A stretch of DNA of 64,000 nucleotides from assembly GCF_013373065.1 (NCBI RefSeq), contig NZ_JABXIN010000003.1:1-64000 (forward strand), written 5' to 3'. This stretch comes from Algoriphagus sp. Its GTDB lineage: Bacteria; Bacteroidota; Bacteroidia; Cytophagales; Cyclobacteriaceae. This document shows, piece by piece, positions 46,427 to 54,478 of this stretch (the stretch's first letter is position 1; every line of letters starts with the position of its first letter). The notes beneath the pieces are model-generated. The model had not been told where the DNA came from. It made no database searches and saw only the letters and a program-made list of their open reading frames with translations. The translations under genes and the position numbers were made by a program.

Positions 46427-46456
46427 AGTGTAATTAATTTAGGGTAAGTGAGGTCA

Positions 46457-46487
46457 CAAAGATAGCATTGTCGTTGGCAAGGACAAA
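46457..46487 (-). promoter_or_regulatory. Promoter of tatA-gatA-transglycosylase
   Basis: Reading the minus strand, TTTG (46487-46484), exactly 19 bases, then TATCTTTG (46464-46457) is a full match to the Bacteroidota consensus. Transcription should start near 46450, about 24 bases before tatA. Confidence 0.75.
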
Positions 46488-46537
46488 GCAGTGAAGTGAC
46501 TCTGCGAATCTTTTTTCCGAATATACGAAATTTTAAC

Positions 46538-47794
46538 CTATCTGGACGAAATCCAGGACGCAGGATCCATTTTTTGAAGACCTTTCCAGGTTTGGAAATG
46601 GATTTCTGCTTCCCCGTCAGAATTGGTTGCCACTTTACCAATTACGTCTTTTGCCTTGACAGTTTGGCCTGATTTTACAGAAGTGGAGGATAGCTTGCTA
46701 TATAAGGTATAATACTCTCCATGCTTGATCAAAACAGTCTCGCCGTAACCCGGCATAGAGGCGACTTTTGCAACTACTCCGTCAAAGACGGTACGTACGG
46801 TGGAGTTCGGTTGGGTACGAATATTGATCCCGTCGCTGGGGACCGTAATTCCCCGTAAGGTTGGGTGAGGGTGATCTCCGTAGGTTTGGGTAATAAAACC
46901 AGTTTCTACCGGCCAAGGTAATCTACCCCGATTTCCTGCGAAAGAACTGGAAAGAGCAGCCACTTCGGGTGTCATCGGCATACTACTATCTGGACTTTTT
47001 GTAGCGGTGCTATTGGCTTTGGCAGCAGCTGCTTCTGCGAGTCGGATTTCTTCTTCAATTGCTTCCCGAATCATCGCTTCCAATTGTTGTTGCTGCTTTT
47101 TGGTTGCTGTAATTTGGCTACGGATCGTTCGCTCCTTTTTGGTAAGGGAATTGACAATCACCTGTTGCTCTTTTCGAAGGGCTTCTAGCTTTTTTCGCTC
47201 TTCTTGGGCTTCTGCAAGAATAGTCACCTTATCCGCTTTTCGGGCATCCAATTGGACCCGCTCTTCTGCAAGTTGTGCAGTTATCGTCTCGATTTGTTCA
47301 GCTTGTTGTTTTCGACTGTCTGCGTATTGCTTGAGGTATTTCAATCGCATATAGAGTTGATTGAAATTGGCTGAGCTAAAAACAAAAGCTACGATGGAAA
47401 GATTGCGGTTCAGCTTGGAGGTATTGTAAATCATTCGGCTGTATTCCGCCTTTAGCTCTTTTAAATCCAGTTCTAATTGATTGATCTTCGACTCCGTTTC
47501 TCGAATTTCAGTATCCAATACTTTTACCTCGCGGTCCAGGGTATTGACTAATCGGTTTTGTGCCTGAAACTGACGGGTTATTGCATTTAAGGATCCGATA
47601 GTTTCCCTTTTAGTGGCTGTGGTTTGTCTAAGAATGACATCAAACTCTCTTAATTTGGCTTGGATTTCAGCTTTTTGACGCTCTAATTCCTCCCGGGTTT
47701 TACTGATTTGACCAAAGCCATCAATGCTCCAGAGGATTCCGAGTAATCCGAAAAAAATAAAAGTAAGTAGCCTGTTTGACCGGTCTCTTTTCAA
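46538..47794 (-). CDS. EnvC-like murein hydrolase activator with degenerate LytM domain
   Basis: A 418-aa exported protein: signal peptide to about residue 28 (SIDGFGQ), a long coiled coil at about 30-250 (LERQKAEIQAKLREFD onward), a linker and a C-terminal LytM/M23 fold from about 290. Metal ligands appear lost: the usual HxxxD region reads GINIRTQ, the usual YxHL reads YSKL, and only EIHF remains. As with E. coli EnvC, it would activate an amidase rather than cut peptidoglycan itself. It overlaps DUF4292 by 4 bases. Confidence 0.88.
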   Translation of the reverse strand: MKRDRSNRLLTFIFFGLLGILWSIDGFGQISKTREELERQKAEIQAKLREFDVILRQTTATKRETIGSLNAITRQFQAQNRLVNTLDREVKVLDTEIRETESKINQLELDLKELKAEYSRMIYNTSKLNRNLSIVAFVFSSANFNQLYMRLKYLKQYADSRKQQAEQIETITAQLAEERVQLDARKADKVTILAEAQEERKKLEALRKEQQVIVNSLTKKERTIRSQITATKKQQQQLEAMIREAIEEEIRLAEAAAAKANSTATKSPDSSMPMTPEVAALSSSFAGNRGRLPWPVETGFITQTYGDHPHPTLRGITVPSDGINIRTQPNSTVRTVFDGVVAKVASMPGYGETVLIKHGEYYTLYSKLSSTSVKSGQTVKAKDVIGKVATNSDGEAEIHFQTWKGLQKMDPASWISSR

Positions 47795-48531
47795 AATCTA
47801 AATGGAAAGTTTAGGGATTCTGACTGCATGGTGATTCCAGTCCAATCCAAATGAACAATTGTATTTTGTCTTTCCTTGCCTAATGCGTAAGCAAATTTGT
47901 AAAGGGTTTCAGCCGGGAAAGGCTGTCCCTCCACATCTTGAAAACCTGCAAAACTCGCCAATAAGCTTCCTCGATCATCCAAAGAATTACTCACCAATTC
48001 AGTGACTTTGGCATTTTGTGTGCCTATTTCGCTGAAGTATCGGACTTGATTTCGTACCTGAGTGAGTTCATAATTGGTCTTCACTTTCAACAAGCGATCA
48101 CTGTAATCAAAAGGAAAAGGAGGATTGGCCCAAAGGATGTTTTGAAATAAATCCAGTGATAAATCCAGTCCGTAGAAATTCTTGAATTCCTCGAAAGTAA
48201 GGTTCACATCCTCATGACCGATTCGGTCTTTAATTTGGATTTTCTCCTGCGTAATTAATCCGCGTACCGCTTCCATTCCCAAGCCTGGAGAAATTGAAAA
48301 CCAAAGTACAGAATCCTTTTTTGATCGTAGGTTTAAGGTTCCTCTTGTGATTTTTCCAGACTCTTCCTCAATGACTACTTTAGCTTTTGCAGTAAGATAT
48401 TGGTATTGGGGATAGCTGGGGTTAAAACCTTCCATTCGGCTGTCTGAGCTAAATGGTATGGTTTTTTTGGAACAGCCATTCAATAAAATCAATCCAGAAA
48501 CCAAGAGGATGTAAACCCAAAATTTATTCAT
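47791..48531 (-). CDS. DUF4292 domain-containing lipoprotein
   Basis: A 246-aa protein with a lipobox LILLNGC (Cys20) and a LolA/LolB-like run of beta strands: YLTAKAKVVIEEESGK, WFSISPGLGMEAVRGLIT, FAYALGKERQ. DUF4292 is widespread in Bacteroidota beside envC-like genes; the resemblance to lipoprotein-handling folds is suggestive only. It overlaps the TPR gene by 8 bases and envC by 4. Confidence 0.87.
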   Translation of the reverse strand: MNKFWVYILLVSGLILLNGCSKKTIPFSSDSRMEGFNPSYPQYQYLTAKAKVVIEEESGKITRGTLNLRSKKDSVLWFSISPGLGMEAVRGLITQEKIQIKDRIGHEDVNLTFEEFKNFYGLDLSLDLFQNILWANPPFPFDYSDRLLKVKTNYELTQVRNQVRYFSEIGTQNAKVTELVSNSLDDRGSLLASFAGFQDVEGQPFPAETLYKFAYALGKERQNTIVHLDWTGITMQSESLNFPFRF

Positions 48532-50266
48532 GATATTTCTTATCTCGAATCTTCAAAGGTAATTTTTCAGAGGCTTCGGAGCTTTCAGCGGCTTTTTGCC
48601 AATAGCTTAAGGCTTCAGCTTTTTGGCCGACATGATACAAGATGTCTCCAAAATGTTCCAAAAGGGTTCCACTGGGTTCAGATTCAAACTTTAATGCTTT
48701 TTCCATATACTCATACGCTTCCTGATACTCTCCCAACTGAAAGAGAACCCAGGCATACGTATCCAAAAAAGTGCCATTCTCTGGAAATTTGCGAACGACT
48801 TTTTCAGCCATCTGTTTTGCCTTTTCCAAATCCCGCTTTTCAAGGGAGAGAAAATAGGCGTAGTTATTTAGAACTTGCTCATCATTTGGGTTCAGTTCCA
48901 GGGCTTTGTCGAAATAATGGAAAGCAGAATCGATTTCTCCCAAATTGTACAGAGAACTTCCTAAGGACCCATAAGCGACTTGGTTGAGTTGAGTGTTTTG
49001 GCCCTGATTAAGATTGAGAGCTTCCTGTAGAGAGAGAACGGCTACACTGTCTTTTTTGAGGGCGGATTTTACGACTCCGTCGTAAAACCAAAACTCAGGT
49101 CCTTTAGGAAATTCATCTACACCCAAAATGGTGTATTTTTCCAATCCTTGGAGATCTGCATTTTCCCCGAATGAGTTTAAGATCACTTGTTCTAAAATTC
49201 GAGCATTTTTCGGATTGAGATCGAGTGATTTTTTATACCAATTAACACTTTCTTTAATTTGGTTTTCCTTTGCTTCCCGATCCCCCAAGACCTCAAATAC
49301 CGCTGCATTTTCGGTTTCGGATTGAATCAAGAGCGTGGTAAGGGAGTCTAATAATTTCTCTCGTTCCGGGGTTTTGATTTCTTCAAGGATACCTGCAAAG
49401 GCTCTTGCTTTTGATTCAGCTTCTAAATCTGGACTTGAAAATGCCTTGTAAAGAAAAACTTCTGATTCATCCTTTTTTCCTTTGGCTTTCAAAAGGGTAT
49501 AGGCAGCTAGTTGAAGTTCAGGTTGATTTGGATATTTCGAGATTTCTTTATTTACCAACTCGATCGCTTGGTCGATGCGGTTGTTGTTATAGAGAATTTC
49601 AACCAAGCTTAGGACATATCGAGCGTTTCCTGGTTTGTTTTCGATCAATCGCTCACCTTCGCGAATAGCTTCGTCTAATTGATTTTTACGAAGATAAATC
49701 CGCTGTTTTTGTTGGGTAATGGGCTCCAGTATTCCAAAGTAAGCTTCCGCCCGATTCAATACTACCAAGGCCTTGTCGAATTCTCCTGCCTGCAAATAAA
49801 TAGAGGCCAGGTCTAAATTGTATTGCTGGTTACTTTTTCCATCTGCGGTAAGTTGATCCAGTATTTCAGCTGCTTTTAAAGGCTGCTTGAGGTTGGTATA
49901 AATTTCCGCAACCAACAAAGCATAATATTTATTACTAGGATCTAGTTCAACAGCTTTCTCGGCATAGGGAAGAGCTTGTTCGGGTTCGTTGATTCGCGCA
50001 AACAATTCTCCCATTTTGTAGAGAATAGCAGGCTCGTCAGGTTTAAGTTCCAGCGCTTTTTGCAGGTATGCATAGGCATTTTTGTAGTCGCCTAAGGTTA
50101 ATTGTTTGGAACCTTCAATGAAGTTTCTGTCTGCTAGGGCTTCTTTTTCCTGCAGTTTTCGTTGCTTTTTAGAAAGTTTGGTTTGTCCATTTGCCTCGGT
50201 GATAATTCCAGTTGCTAGAATCAAAAGGCCAAGGAGAATATTTTTGATGCTCACGTTTAGATTCAC
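48524..50266 (-). CDS. TPR-repeat protein
   Basis: A 580-aa exported helical protein with a signal peptide (ILLGLLILATGIITEANGQ) and about a dozen tetratricopeptide repeats from residue 50 to 560, for example NAYAYLQKALELKPDEPAIL and HYFDKALELNPNDEQVLNNY. It is a scaffold for protein contacts and probably periplasmic. It begins an operon with the DUF4292 lipoprotein and the EnvC-like gene (overlaps of 8 and 4 bases), suggesting a shared role at the cell wall. Confidence 0.9.
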   Translation of the reverse strand: MNLNVSIKNILLGLLILATGIITEANGQTKLSKKQRKLQEKEALADRNFIEGSKQLTLGDYKNAYAYLQKALELKPDEPAILYKMGELFARINEPEQALPYAEKAVELDPSNKYYALLVAEIYTNLKQPLKAAEILDQLTADGKSNQQYNLDLASIYLQAGEFDKALVVLNRAEAYFGILEPITQQKQRIYLRKNQLDEAIREGERLIENKPGNARYVLSLVEILYNNNRIDQAIELVNKEISKYPNQPELQLAAYTLLKAKGKKDESEVFLYKAFSSPDLEAESKARAFAGILEEIKTPEREKLLDSLTTLLIQSETENAAVFEVLGDREAKENQIKESVNWYKKSLDLNPKNARILEQVILNSFGENADLQGLEKYTILGVDEFPKGPEFWFYDGVVKSALKKDSVAVLSLQEALNLNQGQNTQLNQVAYGSLGSSLYNLGEIDSAFHYFDKALELNPNDEQVLNNYAYFLSLEKRDLEKAKQMAEKVVRKFPENGTFLDTYAWVLFQLGEYQEAYEYMEKALKFESEPSGTLLEHFGDILYHVGQKAEALSYWQKAAESSEASEKLPLKIRDKKYHE

Positions 50267-50285
50267 TCTTATCGGATTGATTTTA

Positions 50286-50293
50286 CAAACATA
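50286..50293 (-). promoter_or_regulatory. -7 element for the TPR-DUF4292-envC operon
   Basis: The minus strand reads TATGTTTG, matching TAnnTTTG, about 20 bases before the TPR start. A weak TTTC lies 18 bases further upstream. Confidence 0.45.
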
Positions 50294-50360
50294 ATGCCTT
50301 TTTCCCCGAAAGAAATTCTTATTTCAGAAGAACAGGCAAGGGAAGCAAATCATCCCATTT

Positions 50361-51860
50361 TTATTGGTTTTTTGAAAAATAGCCTTGGATTTCCTTTCGG
50401 TCCAGGATGAAAAACAAAGCTATGAAGGGTATGAGAAAAGCGTTTTTTAGGAAAAACGCTAAAATTTGGTTCTCGATTTTCCAATAAAAGCCAAGATAAC
50501 TTAGGCCAAAAGCCGCCACTAAATATGTCAGGTCTTTTTTTGTCTGATAGGGTATGGGATAAAATTTTTGACCGAAATAAAAACAAACTATGGACATCAC
50601 CAGGTAACATGCCAATGTACTCAGTGCTGCTCCCATAAATCCATATTCTGGAACCAAGAAAACGACAACGATAATACTTACAATTGCTCCTATGAGCGTA
50701 ATCCAAAAGCTATATTGGGTTTTGTCTGTAATCTTAAACCAAATCGAAAGATTGAAATAGACACCCAGTAAGAGATAGCCCATCAATAAAACCGGAACAA
50801 TGTATAAACCCTCTGCATAGCCCTCACTCCTTAGGAAAAGAGGTCCTAACCAATTTAGATTAACTGATATAGCAATCATTAAAAGACCACAAAATATGAT
50901 GAAAGCATGCATCACACGAGCGTATAGTTGAGGAGAGTCCTTGTTTTCTGATTCCCGGAAAAAGAAAGGCTCGGCTGCGTATTTGAAAGCTTGGATCACC
51001 AAATTCATCAAAATAGCTAGTTTGAAATTTGCGCCGAAGACCCCAGCTGCTGCCCGGGCGTCCAAATCGGAATAAAAGCCTGTTGGAAGTACATATTCGA
51101 ACAACAACCTTGATACAAGCTCATTCGTGACCCCAGCGAGCCCCATGAAAAGTAAGGGGAGGGAATAGCGCCACATTGGTAGCAGGATATCTTTTTCCAA
51201 TTTGAAGGAAAAGAAGCCCGCTTTCCACCAAACAAAAGGGATGATAATCCCATTTGCGAGGAGATTAGCTAAAAGAATGTATTCAACCCCCCAATCAGAT
51301 CGATACCCTAAAAACCCTTCTGGAATACTTCCATTTTGAATCCAGATGGGAAAGGCAATGATCAAAATCAAATTGAAGGCTACATTCAAGGTGATATTGG
51401 CCAGCTTAGCAATTGCAAATGTCATAGCCTTGTTTTCCAATCGGAGTTTAGCGAACGGAATGGCCAAAATTGCATCAAAAGTCAATATCAAAGCTACCCA
51501 ACGAAAGAGGTAGGCTTGGCCGGGGTAATCCATCCAGCTAGCCAATACTGGAGCTAGCAGGAAAATCCCTGATCCGAGAACAAGGCTTGAGCTGACAAGG
51601 AGACTTTGGGTATTGTTATAAACACGTTCAGGAGACAGTTTTTTTCCTGTGGCAAAACGAAAAAAACTGGTTTCCATCCCATAGGTAAACACAATGTTTA
51701 AAAATCCAATGAGGGCATAAATTCCCGTAAAAGCACCTAAGTCATTTTTGCTTAGGTAGGCAGTGTATACAATAATTAGTAAAAAATTGATGGATCGGCC
51801 AAGAATACTGCTAAGTCCATAAATGGCAGTTTGACCGGCTAGTTTTTTGAGGTTGCTCAT
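50361..51860 (-). CDS. Oligosaccharide flippase (Wzx/MATE-like)
   Basis: A 499-aa inner-membrane protein with about 12-14 helices and the Bacteroidota flippase N-terminus KLAGQTAIYGLSSILGRSINFLL, followed by a conserved ETSFFRFA. It would move lipid-linked oligosaccharides across the membrane for polysaccharide or O-antigen assembly. Partner glycosyltransferase genes are at 13.4-15.7 and 54.5-56.8 kb rather than adjacent. It is 14 bases downstream of the crotonase gene and probably shares its promoter. Confidence 0.9.
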   Translation of the reverse strand: MSNLKKLAGQTAIYGLSSILGRSINFLLIIVYTAYLSKNDLGAFTGIYALIGFLNIVFTYGMETSFFRFATGKKLSPERVYNNTQSLLVSSSLVLGSGIFLLAPVLASWMDYPGQAYLFRWVALILTFDAILAIPFAKLRLENKAMTFAIAKLANITLNVAFNLILIIAFPIWIQNGSIPEGFLGYRSDWGVEYILLANLLANGIIIPFVWWKAGFFSFKLEKDILLPMWRYSLPLLFMGLAGVTNELVSRLLFEYVLPTGFYSDLDARAAAGVFGANFKLAILMNLVIQAFKYAAEPFFFRESENKDSPQLYARVMHAFIIFCGLLMIAISVNLNWLGPLFLRSEGYAEGLYIVPVLLMGYLLLGVYFNLSIWFKITDKTQYSFWITLIGAIVSIIVVVFLVPEYGFMGAALSTLACYLVMSIVCFYFGQKFYPIPYQTKKDLTYLVAAFGLSYLGFYWKIENQILAFFLKNAFLIPFIALFFILDRKEIQGYFSKNQ

Positions 51861-51874
51861 CGTAGAACCTCTCC

Positions 51875-52660
51875 TTATTCTCCTTTGAATTCAGGTTTAC
51901 GCTTCTCAAGGAATGCAGAAGTACCTTCTTTATAGTCACCAGATTTTACGCAACGGGCAAAACTATTGGCTTCTGTTTGGTAACCATTTTCTTCTGATAA
52001 ATATACTGCGTTGACACAATCCACAATCATCCCAATTGCAAGCGGGGCCTTAGACATGATTTTATGGATGATTTCTTCTGCTTTTGCCATTGCCTCCATT
52101 TTGGTCGGCAATACATGATTAACAAGTCCTAATTTTTGTGCTTCTTCTGCACCAATCATATCACCTGTCATCATCAATTCATTGGCCTTTCCCCTGCCTA
52201 CCAAGATGGTCAAACGCTGTGTGCCCCCATAGCCCGGGATAATTCCTAGATTCACTTCCGGTTGGCCAAATTTTGCATTGGCAGTAGCGATTCGCATGTG
52301 ACAAGCCATCGCCAACTCACAGCCTCCACCTAGGGTAAATCCATTGGTTACAGCGATAACAGGCTTCTGACAGTTTTCGATTACAGAAAATATTTCTTGA
52401 CCGTTTTCAGCAAATTTTCGAGCATTTACTTCATTCAATTCTGCTATTTCGCGGATATCTGCGCCAGCGACAAAGGCCTTTTCGCCTGCCCCGGTAATGA
52501 TTACCGCTTTGATGGATTTACTGTCCATCACCCGGTCAAAAATCTCCTTCAATTCTTCCAGTGTGGCAAAATTTAAGGCATTCATTTTTTCTTCCCGATT
52601 GATGGTTAGGTAGAGTACACCTTCTTTTTCTTCAGTCAGAATATTTCGAAAACCGTCCAT
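51875..52660 (-). CDS. Enoyl-CoA hydratase (crotonase family)
   Basis: A 261-aa cytosolic enzyme. The oxyanion-hole loop FVAGADIREI (about 63) and GGGCELA, plus both catalytic glutamates, Glu115 and Glu135 (FGQPEVNLGI), match true hydratases rather than isomerases. It hydrates trans-2-enoyl-CoA in beta-oxidation and could act with the DECR-like reductase at 3274. It has its own full-match promoter and is followed by the flippase gene. Confidence 0.93.
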   Translation of the reverse strand: MDGFRNILTEEKEGVLYLTINREEKMNALNFATLEELKEIFDRVMDSKSIKAVIITGAGEKAFVAGADIREIAELNEVNARKFAENGQEIFSVIENCQKPVIAVTNGFTLGGGCELAMACHMRIATANAKFGQPEVNLGIIPGYGGTQRLTILVGRGKANELMMTGDMIGAEEAQKLGLVNHVLPTKMEAMAKAEEIIHKIMSKAPLAIGMIVDCVNAVYLSEENGYQTEANSFARCVKSGDYKEGTSAFLEKRKPEFKGE

Positions 52661-52682
52661 AGAATTTTTTATGAGTAAGAAA

Positions 52683-52713
52683 CAAATATACGTCTCGGGT
52701 ATTCATTCCCAAA
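52683..52713 (-). promoter_or_regulatory. Promoter of the crotonase-flippase unit
   Basis: On the minus strand TTTG (52713-52710), 19 bases, then TATATTTG (52690-52683) is a perfect Bacteroidota promoter. The start site would be near 52676, leaving a leader of about 16 nt. Confidence 0.75.
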
Positions 52714-52760
52714 TTCAGACTTTGAAAAATACAATTCCAGACAAGTGATTCAAACAAAAT

Positions 52761-52777
52761 CTAATGATATTCATTAG
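52761..52777. repeat. Inverted repeat between divergent crotonase and icd genes
   Basis: CTAATGA, TAT, TCATTAG gives perfect 7-bp arms. It lies between the two divergent promoters, upstream of both, which is a likely position for a regulator binding site. Confidence 0.4.
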
Positions 52778-52795
52778 TTCAATTTACTATTTTTC

Positions 52796-52828
52796 GGGCC
52801 GCGGTCCATTATTTTTTCCTTACTTTTG
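52796..52828 (+). promoter_or_regulatory. Promoter of icd with overlapping GC-rich dyad
   Basis: TACTTTTG at 52821-52828 matches TAnnTTTG and lies 32 bases before the icd start. At the expected -33 position sits GGGCCGCGGTCC (52796-52807), a near-perfect palindrome (one mismatched pair) and strikingly GC-rich for this DNA, so the promoter may be controlled by a regulator bound there. Confidence 0.5.
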
Positions 52829-52860
52829 CACCAGCAAAAATTTAACTAAACCTCAATAAT

Positions 52861-54315
52861 ATGTCTTCAAAAAGAAAGATTACCGTAGCTTACGGAGATG
52901 GAATCGGCCCTGAAATTATGGAAGCCACCCTTCGAATTCTAGATGCAGCAGGAGCACAGCTAGAATATGATGTAATCGAAATCGGTGAAAAGGTTTATCT
53001 CAAGGGGATTTCTTCAGGTATGGAACCTAAGGCTATCGATTCCCTTCGTGAAACCAAAGTCTTTTTGAAGTCACCTATCACCACTCCTCAAGGTGGAGGT
53101 TTTAAATCCCTCAACGTTACCACACGAAAATCATTTGGTCTTTATGCAAATGTGAGACCTTGTAAGGCTTTTTCTCCTTTTGTAAAAACCAACTTCCCAA
53201 AGACTGATATGGTAATTATCCGGGAAAATGAGGAAGATTTATATGCAGGAATCGAACACAGACAGACACAGGAAGTCTATCAAACTTTGAAATTGATTTC
53301 TGAGCCTGGTTCTGAAAAAATCATTCGCTATGCTTTTGAATACGCCAAAAAATATGGCAGAAAGAAAGTGACTTGTATGACCAAGGACAATATTATGAAG
53401 TTGGCTGATGGTCTTTTCCATAAGAAATTTGATGAGATCTCTAAAGAATACCCAGAGATTCAAGCAGATCACAAAATCATCGATATCGGAACTGCTTTGA
53501 TCGCTGACCGCCCTGAAACCTTCGATGTGGTGGTTACCCTAAACTTGTATGGGGATATCATCTCCGATGTAGCTGCTCAGGTGACCGGTTCTGTAGGATT
53601 GGGAGGTTCTGCCAATGTAGGTGAAGAAGTTGCCATGTTTGAAGCAATTCACGGTTCCGCACCGGATATTGCTGGAATGGGAATTGCCAATCCATCTGGG
53701 TTGTTGAATGGAGCGATTATGATGTTGGTTCACATTGGACAGCCGGAAATTGCTGAGAAAGTTTCCAATGCATGGATGAAAACATTGGAAGATGGAATCC
53801 ATACAGGAGATATTTATCAGGAAGGCCTTTCTGCGAAGAAAGTTAGCACCAAGGAGTTTGCTGATGCAGTCATTGAGCGATTAGGTCAGAAGCCAGAGAA
53901 AATGACGCCTGCAGTATTTGGAGAAGATGCAACAGAGCCAATGAATATTAAGCTTTCACCAAAAACCAAACAAAAGAAAGAGTTGGTTGGTGTGGATGTA
54001 TTTATTGATTGGGATGAGGATGGAAGAGATCCAAATATCATTGGAGAGCGACTTAGAAAAGCCAATGCAGATGGATTACAATTGCACTTAATTACCAACC
54101 GCGGAGTAAAAGTATTTCCAGAAGGACTAAAAGAAACTTTCTGTACTGACCACTGGAGATGCCGGTTCAAGACTGCCGATCAAAAAGTTATCACACATGA
54201 TCATGTATTGGATCTTTTGAAGCAAATCCAAGAGTTAGGCTTTGATTTCATCAAAACCGAGCATTTGTACATCTTCGATGGTCAGAGAGGATATTCCCTT
54301 GCGCAAGGAGAATAA
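52861..54315 (+). CDS. icd: Isocitrate dehydrogenase (type with C-terminal extension)
   Basis: A 484-aa TCA-cycle enzyme oxidising isocitrate to 2-oxoglutarate. The substrate site includes KSLNVTTRKSFGLYANVRP and IRENEEDLYAG; metal aspartates lie in YGDIISDVAA. The last 130-150 residues form the extra domain of Thermus/Rickettsia-type enzymes. Database entries for this group usually say NADP, but the coenzyme loop reads HGSAPDIAG, with Asp269-Ile270 at the Lys-Tyr positions of E. coli NADP enzymes, the pattern known for NAD use. It has its own promoter and terminator. Confidence 0.93.
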   Translation: MSSKRKITVAYGDGIGPEIMEATLRILDAAGAQLEYDVIEIGEKVYLKGISSGMEPKAIDSLRETKVFLKSPITTPQGGGFKSLNVTTRKSFGLYANVRPCKAFSPFVKTNFPKTDMVIIRENEEDLYAGIEHRQTQEVYQTLKLISEPGSEKIIRYAFEYAKKYGRKKVTCMTKDNIMKLADGLFHKKFDEISKEYPEIQADHKIIDIGTALIADRPETFDVVVTLNLYGDIISDVAAQVTGSVGLGGSANVGEEVAMFEAIHGSAPDIAGMGIANPSGLLNGAIMMLVHIGQPEIAEKVSNAWMKTLEDGIHTGDIYQEGLSAKKVSTKEFADAVIERLGQKPEKMTPAVFGEDATEPMNIKLSPKTKQKKELVGVDVFIDWDEDGRDPNIIGERLRKANADGLQLHLITNRGVKVFPEGLKETFCTDHWRCRFKTADQKVITHDHVLDLLKQIQELGFDFIKTEHLYIFDGQRGYSLAQGE

Positions 54316-54334
54316 GCATTTAATTAGTAGTTAT

Positions 54335-54365
54335 AAAAGGGGAAAGGAGACTTTCCCTTTTTTTA
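54335..54365 (+). terminator. Terminator after icd
   Basis: AAAAGGGGAAAG, loop GAGA, CTTTCCCTTTT with one bulged G, then a T tract. It begins 20 bases after the icd stop. Confidence 0.85.
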
Positions 54366-54406
54366 TTGGGAATAATGAGGGCGGAAACCAAATCTTCCAT
54401 GCCAAG

Positions 54407-54420
54407 AAGGACATGTCCTT
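54407..54420. promoter_or_regulatory. 14-bp perfect palindrome upstream of the glycosyltransferase gene
   Basis: AAGGACATGTCCTT is fully self-complementary and lies 59 bases before the start at 54479, in a 163-base gap. It may be an operator for the glycosyltransferase-DegT pair. Confidence 0.4.
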
Positions 54421-54478
54421 TAAATCTTTCATTCTCTAGTTTGTACTTTCTCCATTCTACCTAGTACTTTGTACAAGA

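Noticed and set aside
50350..50706. A 118-codon minus-strand frame overlapping the end of the flippase gene.
   Set aside because: It is an alternative frame of the flippase coding sequence without conserved features.
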